The notes under the pieces: model-generated | Database searches by the model: none | What the model saw: the letters and a program-made list of their open reading frames with translations, nothing else | What the model was told of the DNA's origin: nothing | Made by a program: the position numbers and the translations under genes | DNA from: Streptomyces genisteinicus | GTDB taxonomy: Bacteria; Actinomycetota; Actinomycetes; Streptomycetales; Streptomycetaceae | Reading direction: 5' to 3' | Assembly: GCF_014489615.1 (NCBI RefSeq) | Contig: NZ_CP060825.1 | Location: 6,494,001-6,558,000 of the forward strand | Length of the DNA stretch: 64,000 nucleotides | Part shown: piece by piece, positions 1-7,298 of the stretch | Layout of the letters: each line of letters opens with the position of its first letter | How positions within the stretch are numbered: position 1 is the first letter of the stretch

Positions 1-81
1 GGCGGGAACCGCCCGCGGGGACCGGCGCCTGCCCGCGACGTGTCCGCGGGGCGGGCGTCCGATCGCCTCGTGCCCGCGGGG

Positions 82-879
82 TCAGCGCATGCTCGCGACG
101 GCCCACTCGGCCACCACGGCGACCGCCACGCCGGTGCCGAGCACCAGGGTGGCCCAGCGGGTGCGGCCCGCGCGGCTGAGCAGGAGCGCGCTGCCGGAGA
201 GGATCAGCGCCATGCCGTAGAAGGCGAGGGTGAGCACCGAGTGGGTGCTGCCGAGGCGCAGTACGAGGACGGCGCCGACCGCGATCATGATGGCCGCGGA
301 GAGGGCTGTGCGCACGTGGCGCGCCTGACGTGGGGTCAGCCCCTGCCGCTGGTCCTCCCCGGGGTCGCCGGCGTCCTCCCCGGGGTCGTCGTGACGCGTC
401 CCGTGGCCGCCGTCCGTGACCGTGCCGTTCGCGCTCTCGCGGTCCGTGCCGGACGCGCCGGACGTGACGGCGGCCGGCCTCGCGTCGGGCGCCCGGTGCG
501 TCCGGCCGGCGGGTGCGTCGGTGCCGTCCGCGTCCGCACCGTCCGCGTCCGCACCGTCCGCGTCCGCACCGTCCGCGTCCGCACCGTCCGGGAGCGTGCC
601 GTCCGCGACCGTGGCGGGCGTGCCGTCCGCGCCGGCGGGCGTGTCCGTCCCCGCCGGGGCGGTGCGCCCCGTGGCCGGTTCCGCGGCGTCGGTGTCGTCG
701 CCCGCGCCGTCCGTGCCCGTGGCGCCGACGGGCTCCGGATGCGTGCCCCCGGCGCCGGTTCCCTCGGTGCGGGCGGCGTCGGCGGCCGGCTCCCCGGCAC
801 CGGCCCGGTCACCGGGTCGCGTCGGCGCGCCGGTCTCGTCCGTGCGGGGCCCGTCGGTGCTCACATCGGCTTCTGGCAT
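82..879 (-). CDS. Membrane protein with long acidic repetitive N-terminus
   Basis: About 265 residues. I do not recognise a family. The first two thirds are low complexity, rich in Asp, Gly, Ala, Thr and Pro, and include a run of GADAD-type repeats encoded by a perfect 15-bp tandem repeat. The last 80 residues contain three closely spaced hydrophobic segments (starting near SAAIMIAVGAVLVL, then LTLAFYGMALILSGSALLL, then LVLGTGVAVAVVAEW) with short loops, so the protein is probably anchored by its C-terminus with a disordered N-terminal tail. The ATG at 877-879 was preferred to an upstream in-frame start because the extra residues look like read-through of non-coding sequence. Its function cannot be inferred from its neighbours. 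Confidence 0.7.
   Translation of the reverse strand: MPEADVSTDGPRTDETGAPTRPGDRAGAGEPAADAARTEGTGAGGTHPEPVGATGTDGAGDDTDAAEPATGRTAPAGTDTPAGADGTPATVADGTLPDGADADGADADGADADGADADGTDAPAGRTHRAPDARPAAVTSGASGTDRESANGTVTDGGHGTRHDDPGEDAGDPGEDQRQGLTPRQARHVRTALSAAIMIAVGAVLVLRLGSTHSVLTLAFYGMALILSGSALLLSRAGRTRWATLVLGTGVAVAVVAEWAVASMR
526..585. repeat. Four perfect 15-bp tandem repeats inside a coding region
   Basis: The unit GTCCGCGTCCGCACC occurs four times without a mismatch and keeps the reading frame of the minus-strand membrane protein, giving a GADAD-type peptide repeat. Copy number could vary between strains by replication slippage without breaking the frame. Confidence 0.9.
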
Positions 880-889
880 GCGCGGCAGC

Positions 890-1378
890 CTATCGGCCCC
901 GGACCGGGCGGCCGCCGGTGGATGCCACCGCGGACCAGCGCGGGGCCACACCGGCCAGCTGGCAGGTCATCAGGTAGAGCAGGATGGGGTGGGTGTAGGG
1001 GCTCTCGCCGTCGGGGGTGCGGATCAGCCGGGGGCGGACGGCGGGCACCAGGGCGTCGCGTGCGTACTGGGCAGGCAGCGGCCACGACATGCCGAGATCG
1101 GAGTCCGCCGGCACGATCCACCACCACCATCCGCCGTCGGCGAAGACGCAGCCGCCGCGGGGCATCCGGCCGGCGAGGCGCATCCCGAAACGGGCCGGGA
1201 CGCCGACCGCGTCGTGGCCGAGCGCCGCGGGCAGCGAAGCCGGCAGTTCGAGGGAGGTGAGCGGGGCCTCGGGGCGCCCGTACCGCAGCACGAGACCGGA
1301 CCCCGGATGCGGGGTGGCGTCGTACGGCGGGTCCGTGCGGCCGCCGATCAGGGCCGACAGGCCCCTCAGCACGACCAC
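890..1378 (-). CDS. Conserved actinobacterial hypothetical protein
   Basis: About 162 residues, soluble, with a WWWW run in the middle and no signal peptide or membrane segment. I recognise no enzymatic motif. The reading frame continues upstream as an overlap with the ATPase gene, but that part reads as arginine-rich shadow sequence. The likely starts are GTG at 1376-1378 or GTG at 1370-1372, both overlapping the end of the ATPase gene by a few codons. This points to translational coupling and a shared transcript. It may be a partner of the ATPase, but nothing in the sequence shows what it does. Confidence 0.6.
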   Translation of the reverse strand: MVVLRGLSALIGGRTDPPYDATPHPGSGLVLRYGRPEAPLTSLELPASLPAALGHDAVGVPARFGMRLAGRMPRGGCVFADGGWWWWIVPADSDLGMSWPLPAQYARDALVPAVRPRLIRTPDGESPYTHPILLYLMTCQLAGVAPRWSAVASTGGRPVRGR

Positions 1379-1836
1379 ACCGTCTCGAACGGCGCGTCGT
1401 GGAGCGCGAGTTCCGCCCACACCACGCGTCCGTTGCTGTGCTCGCAGTCGTGGGTGCCCCACGCGGTGCTCAGGGACTCGACGAGCAGCAGCCCGCGGCC
1501 GCGCTCCTCCTCCAGCCCGTGGCAGACCCGGGGGCCGGTGGGCGCGCTGCCCTGGTCCTGCACCGTGATGCGCAACTGCCCCTCGGTGCGGCGGAGCTGA
1601 CAGGAGACCAGGCTGCCGCCGGTGTGCACGACCGCGTTGGTCACCAGCTCGGAGACGACGAGCAGGGCGGTGTCCCGGACGTCGTCCCGCACACCCCACC
1701 GTTCCAGCCGCTCGCACACCAGCCGTCTGGCGCGGGAGACGGATTCGACGCGGGCAGGCACCTCGAAGCCGTACCGGGAAGCGTCGACGGCCGGACTCGC
1801 GTCCAGGAGGGGGGTGGTGAGCGCGTCACGGTTCAC
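1366..1836 (-). CDS. RsbW-like ATP-binding regulatory protein (HATPase_c)
   Basis: Small histidine-kinase-type ATPase of the anti-sigma or serine-kinase class common in Streptomyces. The Bergerat fold is visible: an N-box region (TALLVVSELVTNAVVH), a D-x-G type G1 box (VQDQGSAPTG) and a later glycine-rich box (EERGRGLLLVESLS). Such proteins bind or phosphorylate partner regulators. I place the start at GTG 1834-1836, preceded by a GGTGAG-like ribosome site, rather than at GTG 1876-1878, because the upstream start lies inside a 25-bp inverted repeat that looks like an operator. It is divergent from an XRE regulator and DUF397 gene, the trio known from the whiJ and abaA-type loci of Streptomyces. 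Confidence 0.85.
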   Translation of the reverse strand: MNRDALTTPLLDASPAVDASRYGFEVPARVESVSRARRLVCERLERWGVRDDVRDTALLVVSELVTNAVVHTGGSLVSCQLRRTEGQLRITVQDQGSAPTGPRVCHGLEEERGRGLLLVESLSTAWGTHDCEHSNGRVVWAELALHDAPFETVWSC

Positions 1837-1873
1837 ATCACAAGTCTCACCTGCACCGGCCACCTTGGCAAGA

Positions 1874-1898
1874 CCCACTCTGAAAAATGCAGAGTGGG
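1874..1898. promoter_or_regulatory. 25-bp inverted repeat in divergent promoter region
   Basis: Perfect 9-bp arms, CCCACTCTG and CAGAGTGGG, separated by AAAAATG. It lies between the ATPase gene (start 1836, minus) and the XRE gene (start 1962, plus). The simplest reading is the binding site of the adjacent XRE regulator, controlling both directions. This is inferred from position and symmetry only. Confidence 0.6.
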
Positions 1899-1961
1899 CG
1901 TATTCATCAACGGATCGTCATGGCACACTTCTCGCAACAGAGCACGTGGGGAGGTAGCGAA

Positions 1962-2822
1962 GTGAGCGAACCGCGGTCCGCCCCCACCGTGGGCCAGGTG
2001 GTTCTCGGCAGGCGTCTGCAGGATCTCCGGGAGCGCGCGGGTCTCAAGCGCGAGGAGGCGGCGAAGGTCCTGCGCGTGGCGTCGGGCACCATCCGCCGCA
2101 TGGAGACCGCCGAGGTCGCCCTCAAGATCCCCTACGTCCAGCTGCTGCTCGGCGCGTACGGCGTCGCCGAGGACGAGGCCCGCGGATTCGTGGAGCTCGC
2201 CGAGGAGGCCAACCGGCCCGGCTGGTGGCAGCGCTTCCACGACGTCCTGCCCAACTGGTTCAGCATGTACGTCAGCCTGGAGGGGGCGGCCGCCCTCATC
2301 CGTGCGTATGAACCGCAGTTCGTCCCCGGGCTGCTCCAGACCGAGGACTACGCGCGGGCCATCATGCTCGGCGGCGCCATCGGCCACACCGATCCGGAGG
2401 AGATCGAGCGGCATGTCGCCCTGCGCATGGAGCGCCAGGAACTGCTCGCCCGCCCGGACGCGCCCCGACTCTGGGTGATCATGGACGAGACGGTGCTGCG
2501 CAGGCCCGTCGGCGGCCCCGGTGTGATGCGCGCCCAGGCGGAGAAGCTGCTGGAGGCATCCCGGCTGCCCCATGTGACCCTCCAGATCGCAGAGTTCGCG
2601 AGCGGACACCACCCCGGTACCTACGGGCCGTTCGTGCTGTTCCGGTTCTCGGTCCCCGAGCTGCCGGACATGGTCTACAGCGAGTACCTGACCGGCGCCG
2701 TCTACCTGGACGGGCGCCCCGAGGTCGCCACGCATCTGGAGGTGATGGACCGCATGGCGGCACAGGCCGCGACGGCACACCGCACGAGGGAGATTCTGGA
2801 TGAACTCCGCAAGGAGCTGTGA
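1962..2822 (+). CDS. XRE-family regulator with DUF5753 domain (WhiJ-like)
   Basis: 286 residues. An N-terminal helix-turn-helix of the XRE/Cro class (about residues 14-70, LGRRLQDLRERAGLKREEAA to SGTIRRME) is followed by a DUF5753 domain containing the typical IRAYEPQFVPGLLQTEDYAR segment. Start chosen at GTG 1962 because GGGGAGG lies about 8 nt upstream. The extra residues of a longer reading frame would be encoded by promoter DNA. The stop codon abuts the ATG of the next gene, a DUF397 protein. Regulators of this class in Streptomyces act in development and antibiotic control together with the small DUF397 protein and an RsbW-like ATPase, all three of which are present here. Confidence 0.92.
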   Translation: MSEPRSAPTVGQVVLGRRLQDLRERAGLKREEAAKVLRVASGTIRRMETAEVALKIPYVQLLLGAYGVAEDEARGFVELAEEANRPGWWQRFHDVLPNWFSMYVSLEGAAALIRAYEPQFVPGLLQTEDYARAIMLGGAIGHTDPEEIERHVALRMERQELLARPDAPRLWVIMDETVLRRPVGGPGVMRAQAEKLLEASRLPHVTLQIAEFASGHHPGTYGPFVLFRFSVPELPDMVYSEYLTGAVYLDGRPEVATHLEVMDRMAAQAATAHRTREILDELRKEL

Positions 2823-3059
2823 ATGAATCACATATACAACGGAATGCCGGCCGCCGAACTCGGTGAGGACGGCTGGCAGAAGCCCTGGAGCGGCGGCAAC
2901 GGGGGGAACTGCGTCGAGACGCTGAAGCTCGCGGACGGCCGGGTCGCCATCAGGCAGTCGGCCGATCCGGACGGACCGGCGCTGATCTACACCAGGGGTG
3001 AGATCGCCGCCTTCATCCAGGGCGCGAAGTCGGGGAAGGCCGACTTCCTGGTCGGCTGA
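2823..3059 (+). CDS. DUF397 small protein, partner of XRE regulator
   Basis: 78 residues matching the DUF397 pattern: an N-terminal W-x-K/P-W-S-G-G-N-G-G-N-C-V-E core, then VAIRQSADPDG and a C-terminal F-I-x-G-A-K-x-G-x-x-D-F segment. It starts at the base after the upstream stop codon, so the two genes are translationally coupled. Known DUF397 proteins bind and modulate the cognate XRE regulator, so this is best read as the antagonist or co-regulator of the preceding gene. Confidence 0.92.
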   Translation: MNHIYNGMPAAELGEDGWQKPWSGGNGGNCVETLKLADGRVAIRQSADPDGPALIYTRGEIAAFIQGAKSGKADFLVG

Positions 3060-3594
3060 CCTGTTGCCGCGGGGGCAGCAGCGTCGTCCGTCGTCACCAC
3101 CGCACACACCGGCCCGTCCACGGACGGGTGTCACCGCATGCGCGGGCAGAGCGAGCCTGTCTGCCGTGCCCCGTACCCGGGCATGGCCTGACGCTCGCCG
3201 CTGTGCGCGCCGGTGACGGCGGCGTGGTGACGGCGGCACACCGAGGTGACGGAGGTCACCGCCAGTGCACTGGTGTGGTCCCTGTGGCCGACGCTGAGTG
3301 TACGCCCATCATCAACGCATAGTAAAGCGCGGCCTGTTGGGGCTGTAGCGGTGCGCATGCGGAGGGAGAGCGGCGCGGGGCGCCCGGTCGGTCCGTCGGC
3401 CGGCCGGGCGCCCCTTGCGGCTCCGGTCCGGAGCATCCGGTGCGGCTTCTCCAGGGCGCCGGTGACGCCGGTCGGCAGGTCCCGCGTGACCGGGTGCGTG
3501 GTGCCGGTGGCCGCCGGGGCAGTGTGAGCCGCCGCCCGCCGCCCGCCGCCCGCCGCCCGCCGCCCGCCGCCCGCCGCCCGCCGCCCGCCGGGCG
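3060..3594. other. Gene-free stretch with palindromes between converging genes
   Basis: No convincing coding sequence on either strand: codon-position G/C bias is absent and the short open frames are arginine-rich shadows. It holds an inverted repeat GGTGAC-GGAG-GTCACC (3245-3260), a perfect 12-bp palindrome CCAGTGCACTGG (3262-3273), a locally A/T-richer patch (about 3300-3330) that could be promoter-like, and a 7-bp tandem repeat at its right end. A small RNA from this interval is possible but not shown. Confidence 0.6.
3531..3590. repeat. 7-bp tandem repeat (GCCGCCC), about 8.5 copies
   Basis: GCCGCCC is repeated head to tail for 60 bp and ends four bases before the stop codon of the NTPase-TPR regulator on the minus strand. 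It is non-coding and slippage-prone, so its length is also vulnerable to assembly error. Confidence 0.9.
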
Positions 3595-5841
3595 TCAGCC
3601 GTCCAGGGAGGCGAGGAGCCGGGTGGCCTCGTCGGAGAAGAAGCGGTTGTACAGCGGCACTCCGTCGGCCAGCTCCACGACGCGGGTCAGCTCGGCGCGG
3701 GCCGCCCGGTGGTCGCCCAGCCCGGCCAGCGCGAGTCCTCTGGTGAGGTGGACACGGCAGGTCAGCGCCGGTGTCTCCCGCGCCGTCGTCGTCGACAGGG
3801 CCGCCGCGGTCTGCTCCAGCGCCTCTGTGTGCCTCCCGAGGAGTTCCAGCGCGTACGCCGAGTACACGAAGATCCTCGCCCGCGCCGCCTCTCCCTGGTG
3901 CGCCGACACCGGACGCCGTGTCAGCTCCCGCAGCGCCTGACGGAACGTCGCGAGAGCCTCCTCGTAGTGCCCCTGGCTCTCCTGCGCGCTTCCCATGCGG
4001 ATCAGCAGGTGCACGTACCCGTCGTGGTCATCGGCGAGGTCGGCCGGTCGCAGGGCCTGCCGGAGCAACTCCAGGGCCTCCTCGAGACGTCCTTCGAGGG
4101 ACAGGGACTGTGCGGCGTACTGCAAGGCCCACGCCTCCTCCTTGTGGTCGCCGTCCGCCACCGCGATGTCGCGGGCGGCGAGCGCGGCGGCCAGTGCCTC
4201 GTCGAGGCGCCGGGCGCAGGCACTGGCCGCCCACGAGAAGTAGTTGAGGTGGGTGGCTTCCAGCCGGCGGTCGCCCAGCGCGGCGGCGGACCTCCGGGAC
4301 AGCCCGTACACCTCGTACCAGCCGCGCCAGGCGATGGCCGTGTCGGAGAACCAGTGCAGCGCCTCGGCCGTCTCCACGACCAGCCGGTCCTCGCCCGCCC
4401 CGGCGGCGATCCGCAGGGCCCCCAGCCAGTTCTCCGCCTCGGACCGCAGCCAGTGGGCGGCCTCGTCGGCCGTGGCGAGCGGTACCGGACCGGACCAGGT
4501 CGGGGGCGGGGCGCCGAAGCCGGGCTCGAACCACCGGCCCGCGGTGACCGTGACCTCCAGCAGCCGCCGCGCCATGCCGAGCCGGACGGCCGCCCGCTCG
4601 CCTTCCGGCTCCTCGCCCCGCAGCCGCTCGCCGGCGAAGAGCCGGAGCAGGTCGTGGAGTTGGTAGCGGTCGGCGGCGCGTGTCTGGAGCAGTCCCAGCT
4701 CCACCAGCTCCTCGAGCACGTCCATGATGTCCGCCGGGTCGTCGTCGGTCACCAGGACGACCAGCGGGGCGGTGAAGTCCGGTCCCGGCAGGTGGGCCAG
4801 ACGCCGGAAGACCCGCCGCGCCGTGCCCGAGAGCTGTGCGTGGGAGAGGGCGAACGCGGCGCCCACGCCGATGTCGCCGGTGCGCAGGGCGGCCAGCCGC
4901 CGGTCCTCGTCCGAGAGCCGCTCGACGAGGTGGCGCACCGACCAGCCGGACCGGGTGGACAGACGGGTGCCCGCGATGCGCAGCGCCAGCGGCAGGTGCC
5001 CGCACAGCCGGGACACCTCCGCGACATCCCCCGCCGCCGAGGGCAGTGCCGCCTGGTCGGCGACCGTCCGCAGCAGAGCCGCCGACTCCTCGGGCGTCAG
5101 CGGCGCCAGCGGAAGCCGCCGCACCCCCTCCAGCCCGCTGAGCACCCGCCGGCAGGTCACCAGCACCGGCCCGGCGCCCGCGCCCGGCAGCAGCGGCCGC
5201 ACCTGCGCCTCACCGGCGGCGTTGTCCAGCACCAGCAGGCAGCGCCGCTCCCGCAGCACCGCCCGCAGCTGCGCGCACCGCTCCTCGTCCGAGCCCGCGA
5301 CGGCCCGTGCCGGTATGTGCAGCGCCCGCAGCAGCCGTGCGGCGACATCGCCCGCGGAGGGCGGCGCGGCATCGACGCCGCGCAGATCGACGTAGAGGCA
5401 GCCACTGGGATGGTCGCCGCGGAGGGCTTCCGCGGCCCGCAGCACGAGGGTGGTCTTGCCGACCCCCGCCTGCCCGTGCACGAGGACCACCGGCGCGGGG
5501 CCGCCGCGCCGGCCGTCGGCCGCGGCACGGCGCACCGCCGCCAGCTCGTCAGCCCGGCCGATGAAGTCGGCGACGGACCGGGGCGGTTCGCACAGCCCGG
5601 GGCGCGCGTCCGTGCCGCCGCGGCGCAGCGCGCGGACGTCCTCCTCCAGGCGCCGCCGCTCCTCGTCGCTCACGTTCAGCGCGGTGGCGAGTGCGGCGAG
5701 CGTGCGGGGCTGCGGGGTGCGGCTGTGCCCCCGTTCCATGTCGCTGATGGCCCGGGAACTGACCCCCGACGCCTCGGCCAGCTCCTCCATCGTCAGACCG
5801 GCCGCGCGCCGCAGCTCGCGAAGTCTCGTTCCCAGTCGCAT
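3595..5841 (-). CDS. XRE-NTPase (STAND)-TPR transcriptional regulator
   Basis: 748 residues. Domain order: XRE helix-turn-helix (residues 5-62), NB-ARC-like STAND NTPase (about 90-420) and C-terminal tetratricopeptide-like helices (about 480-740). The Walker A motif GQAGVGKTT is at 123-131, Walker B CLLVLDNA at 201-208, a sensor-like VLVTCRR near 226, and an MHD-position motif YQLHDLLRLFA near 390. It resembles AfsR/SARP-type regulators with the N-terminal BTAD activator replaced by an XRE domain. STAND proteins are nucleotide-driven switches that oligomerise on binding a signal. The target genes are unknown. ATG 5839-5841 fits the HTH N-terminus. An odd palindrome lies 45 bp upstream. Confidence 0.9.
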   Translation of the reverse strand: MRLGTRLRELRRAAGLTMEELAEASGVSSRAISDMERGHSRTPQPRTLAALATALNVSDEERRRLEEDVRALRRGGTDARPGLCEPPRSVADFIGRADELAAVRRAAADGRRGGPAPVVLVHGQAGVGKTTLVLRAAEALRGDHPSGCLYVDLRGVDAAPPSAGDVAARLLRALHIPARAVAGSDEERCAQLRAVLRERRCLLVLDNAAGEAQVRPLLPGAGAGPVLVTCRRVLSGLEGVRRLPLAPLTPEESAALLRTVADQAALPSAAGDVAEVSRLCGHLPLALRIAGTRLSTRSGWSVRHLVERLSDEDRRLAALRTGDIGVGAAFALSHAQLSGTARRVFRRLAHLPGPDFTAPLVVLVTDDDPADIMDVLEELVELGLLQTRAADRYQLHDLLRLFAGERLRGEEPEGERAAVRLGMARRLLEVTVTAGRWFEPGFGAPPPTWSGPVPLATADEAAHWLRSEAENWLGALRIAAGAGEDRLVVETAEALHWFSDTAIAWRGWYEVYGLSRRSAAALGDRRLEATHLNYFSWAASACARRLDEALAAALAARDIAVADGDHKEEAWALQYAAQSLSLEGRLEEALELLRQALRPADLADDHDGYVHLLIRMGSAQESQGHYEEALATFRQALRELTRRPVSAHQGEAARARIFVYSAYALELLGRHTEALEQTAAALSTTTARETPALTCRVHLTRGLALAGLGDHRAARAELTRVVELADGVPLYNRFFSDEATRLLASLDG

Positions 5842-6302
5842 GGTGTCGGTGTCCCTCCGTCCTCAGGGACGGGCCGCGTCGCGCGGCACGACGTGCGCCG
5901 GTGCGGTGGCCGGACGACCTGCCGTATCGAGAACCATCACATCGCCCCCCCCCGGGCATGACGACGGCCACGGCCTTGTGCCGTGGCTGCCTCTCCGATG
6001 CCGCCGCCGGGCCCCGGCACGGCGGACGGCCCCGTCAGGACGGCGGACACCGGGACTCTAGGCACGCGGCCCGCCGCCGTGCTGGCTGTCACCGCACTGT
6101 TCCTGGCTGTCGCCGCACGGCCCGCCGCCCGGCGCGGGAGCCCCCTCCGGGCAGACGCTCCGGCCCCGGGTCCCTCTCCGGCCCCGGCCCCGGGCCGGCG
6201 TCCGTCGCAGGCCCCGGCACCGGCGGTCGGCCCCTCCGCCCGCCGACTTGTCACTAAAGTGACCCCAGCGGCGAACGGCCGTCGTTTTGCGAGGAGTTGC
6301 CC
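5842..6302. other. Divergent intergenic region, STAND regulator / AraC regulator
   Basis: 461 bp with no plausible gene. It contains a GCACG-A-CGTGC palindrome (5886-5896) close to the STAND gene start, a run of nine C residues (5945-5953), and a 14-bp palindrome ahead of the AraC gene. Both promoters must lie here. No convincing -35/-10 pair stands out. Confidence 0.6.
6250..6263. promoter_or_regulatory. Palindrome upstream of AraC-type gene
   Basis: GTCACT-AA-AGTGAC, perfect 6-bp arms, 40 bp upstream of the AraC-family ATG. It is a candidate operator or autoregulatory site. No experimental basis. Confidence 0.45.
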
Positions 6303-7298
6303 ATGGTCACGGTGCTGGACACTGCGGACATCGCACCTGGCGACCGCGCCGAGGCGATGTACTCGGCCATGATCAGCGCCAGCGCCCCCTGCTTCCTGAT
6401 GCAGGAGGAGTCCGGAGCCGGCATCCGGGCCAGGATGGACGTCTGGCCGATGAGGACGATGCAGGTGTTCAGCACCGAGTCCACCGGCATCCGTCTGGTG
6501 CGCACCGCCAGGCAGGCACGACAGGACGACGCGGCCCCCCTCATCGCCTTCGCCGTGCAGACGGCCTCCCGGGGGCGCCAGAGCCACCTCGGTCATCAAC
6601 GGCTGGTGCCACGGGGGCACCTGCTGATGATGGACCACTCCGCCCCCTACGACTACGCGTGGTCGGGCGACGGTGCCTCACGCTGCATCCAGGTCCCCCT
6701 CGACCAGCTGACCCTTCCCGTCGACGTCGTGCGCAGCGCGCTCCCTCATCTGACGGCCAGTCCCCTCTACCCCATGGTCACCGACCACATCGCGCATCTC
6801 ACCGGCGGTATCGAGGACCTTCTGCGCGACCCGGCCAGCGCCGGCATCGAGGAGATCACGATCGGCCTCGCGCGCGCCCTGATCGCCTCCGCCGTCCGGC
6901 AGGACCACCACACACGCACGGCTCTCGCCGAGACGCGCCTGACACGGATCCGCGCCTACGTCCGGCGGCACCTGACCGAACCGGACCTGCGCCCCGCGCG
7001 CATCGCCGCCGCCCACCACATCTCCGAACGGCACCTGTACAAGCTCTGCGCCCAGGCAGGCTTCAGCCTCAACCGGTGGATCATCGAGCAGCGGCTCGAC
7101 GGAGCACGCGAGGAACTCGCCCGGCCGGCGGGCGACGGCCGCACCATCGCCGCCGTCGCCCGCCGCTGGGGCTTCAGCGACCCCACGCACTTCAGCCACC
7201 GCTTCAAGGAGGCGTACGGCATGTCACCCCGCGACTGGCGGGCCGCGGCGCGGGAGCGGAGCGGGCCTCCCGAAGGGGCCGGGCTCAGCGGGCCGTGA
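6303..7298 (+). CDS. AraC-family transcriptional regulator
   Basis: 331 residues. The C-terminal 100 residues form a typical two-HTH AraC/XylS domain (IRAYVRRHLTEPDLRPARIA, then AAVARRWGFSDPTHFSHRFK and YGMSPRDW). The N-terminal 200 residues resemble the AraC_binding_2 ligand domain of regulators controlling aromatic or nitrile catabolism, so the effector is unclear. ATG 6303 was chosen over the in-frame TTG at 6297 because GAGGAG ends 6 nt before the ATG. The gene converges on, and overlaps by 14 bp, the GH4 glycosidase gene. No catabolic target gene is adjacent on the same strand. Confidence 0.9.
   Translation: MVTVLDTADIAPGDRAEAMYSAMISASAPCFLMQEESGAGIRARMDVWPMRTMQVFSTESTGIRLVRTARQARQDDAAPLIAFAVQTASRGRQSHLGHQRLVPRGHLLMMDHSAPYDYAWSGDGASRCIQVPLDQLTLPVDVVRSALPHLTASPLYPMVTDHIAHLTGGIEDLLRDPASAGIEEITIGLARALIASAVRQDHHTRTALAETRLTRIRAYVRRHLTEPDLRPARIAAAHHISERHLYKLCAQAGFSLNRWIIEQRLDGAREELARPAGDGRTIAAVARRWGFSDPTHFSHRFKEAYGMSPRDWRAAARERSGPPEGAGLSGP

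Noticed and set aside
40..1600. Long plus-strand open frames across the first 1.6 kb
   Set aside because: They are arginine- and alanine-rich complements of the minus-strand membrane protein and ATPase genes; codon-position G/C bias supports the minus strand.
3709..5961. 750-codon plus-strand open frame
   Set aside because: Shadow of the STAND regulator: repetitive Arg/Gln/Gly composition, no motif, and the opposite strand has intact Walker motifs.
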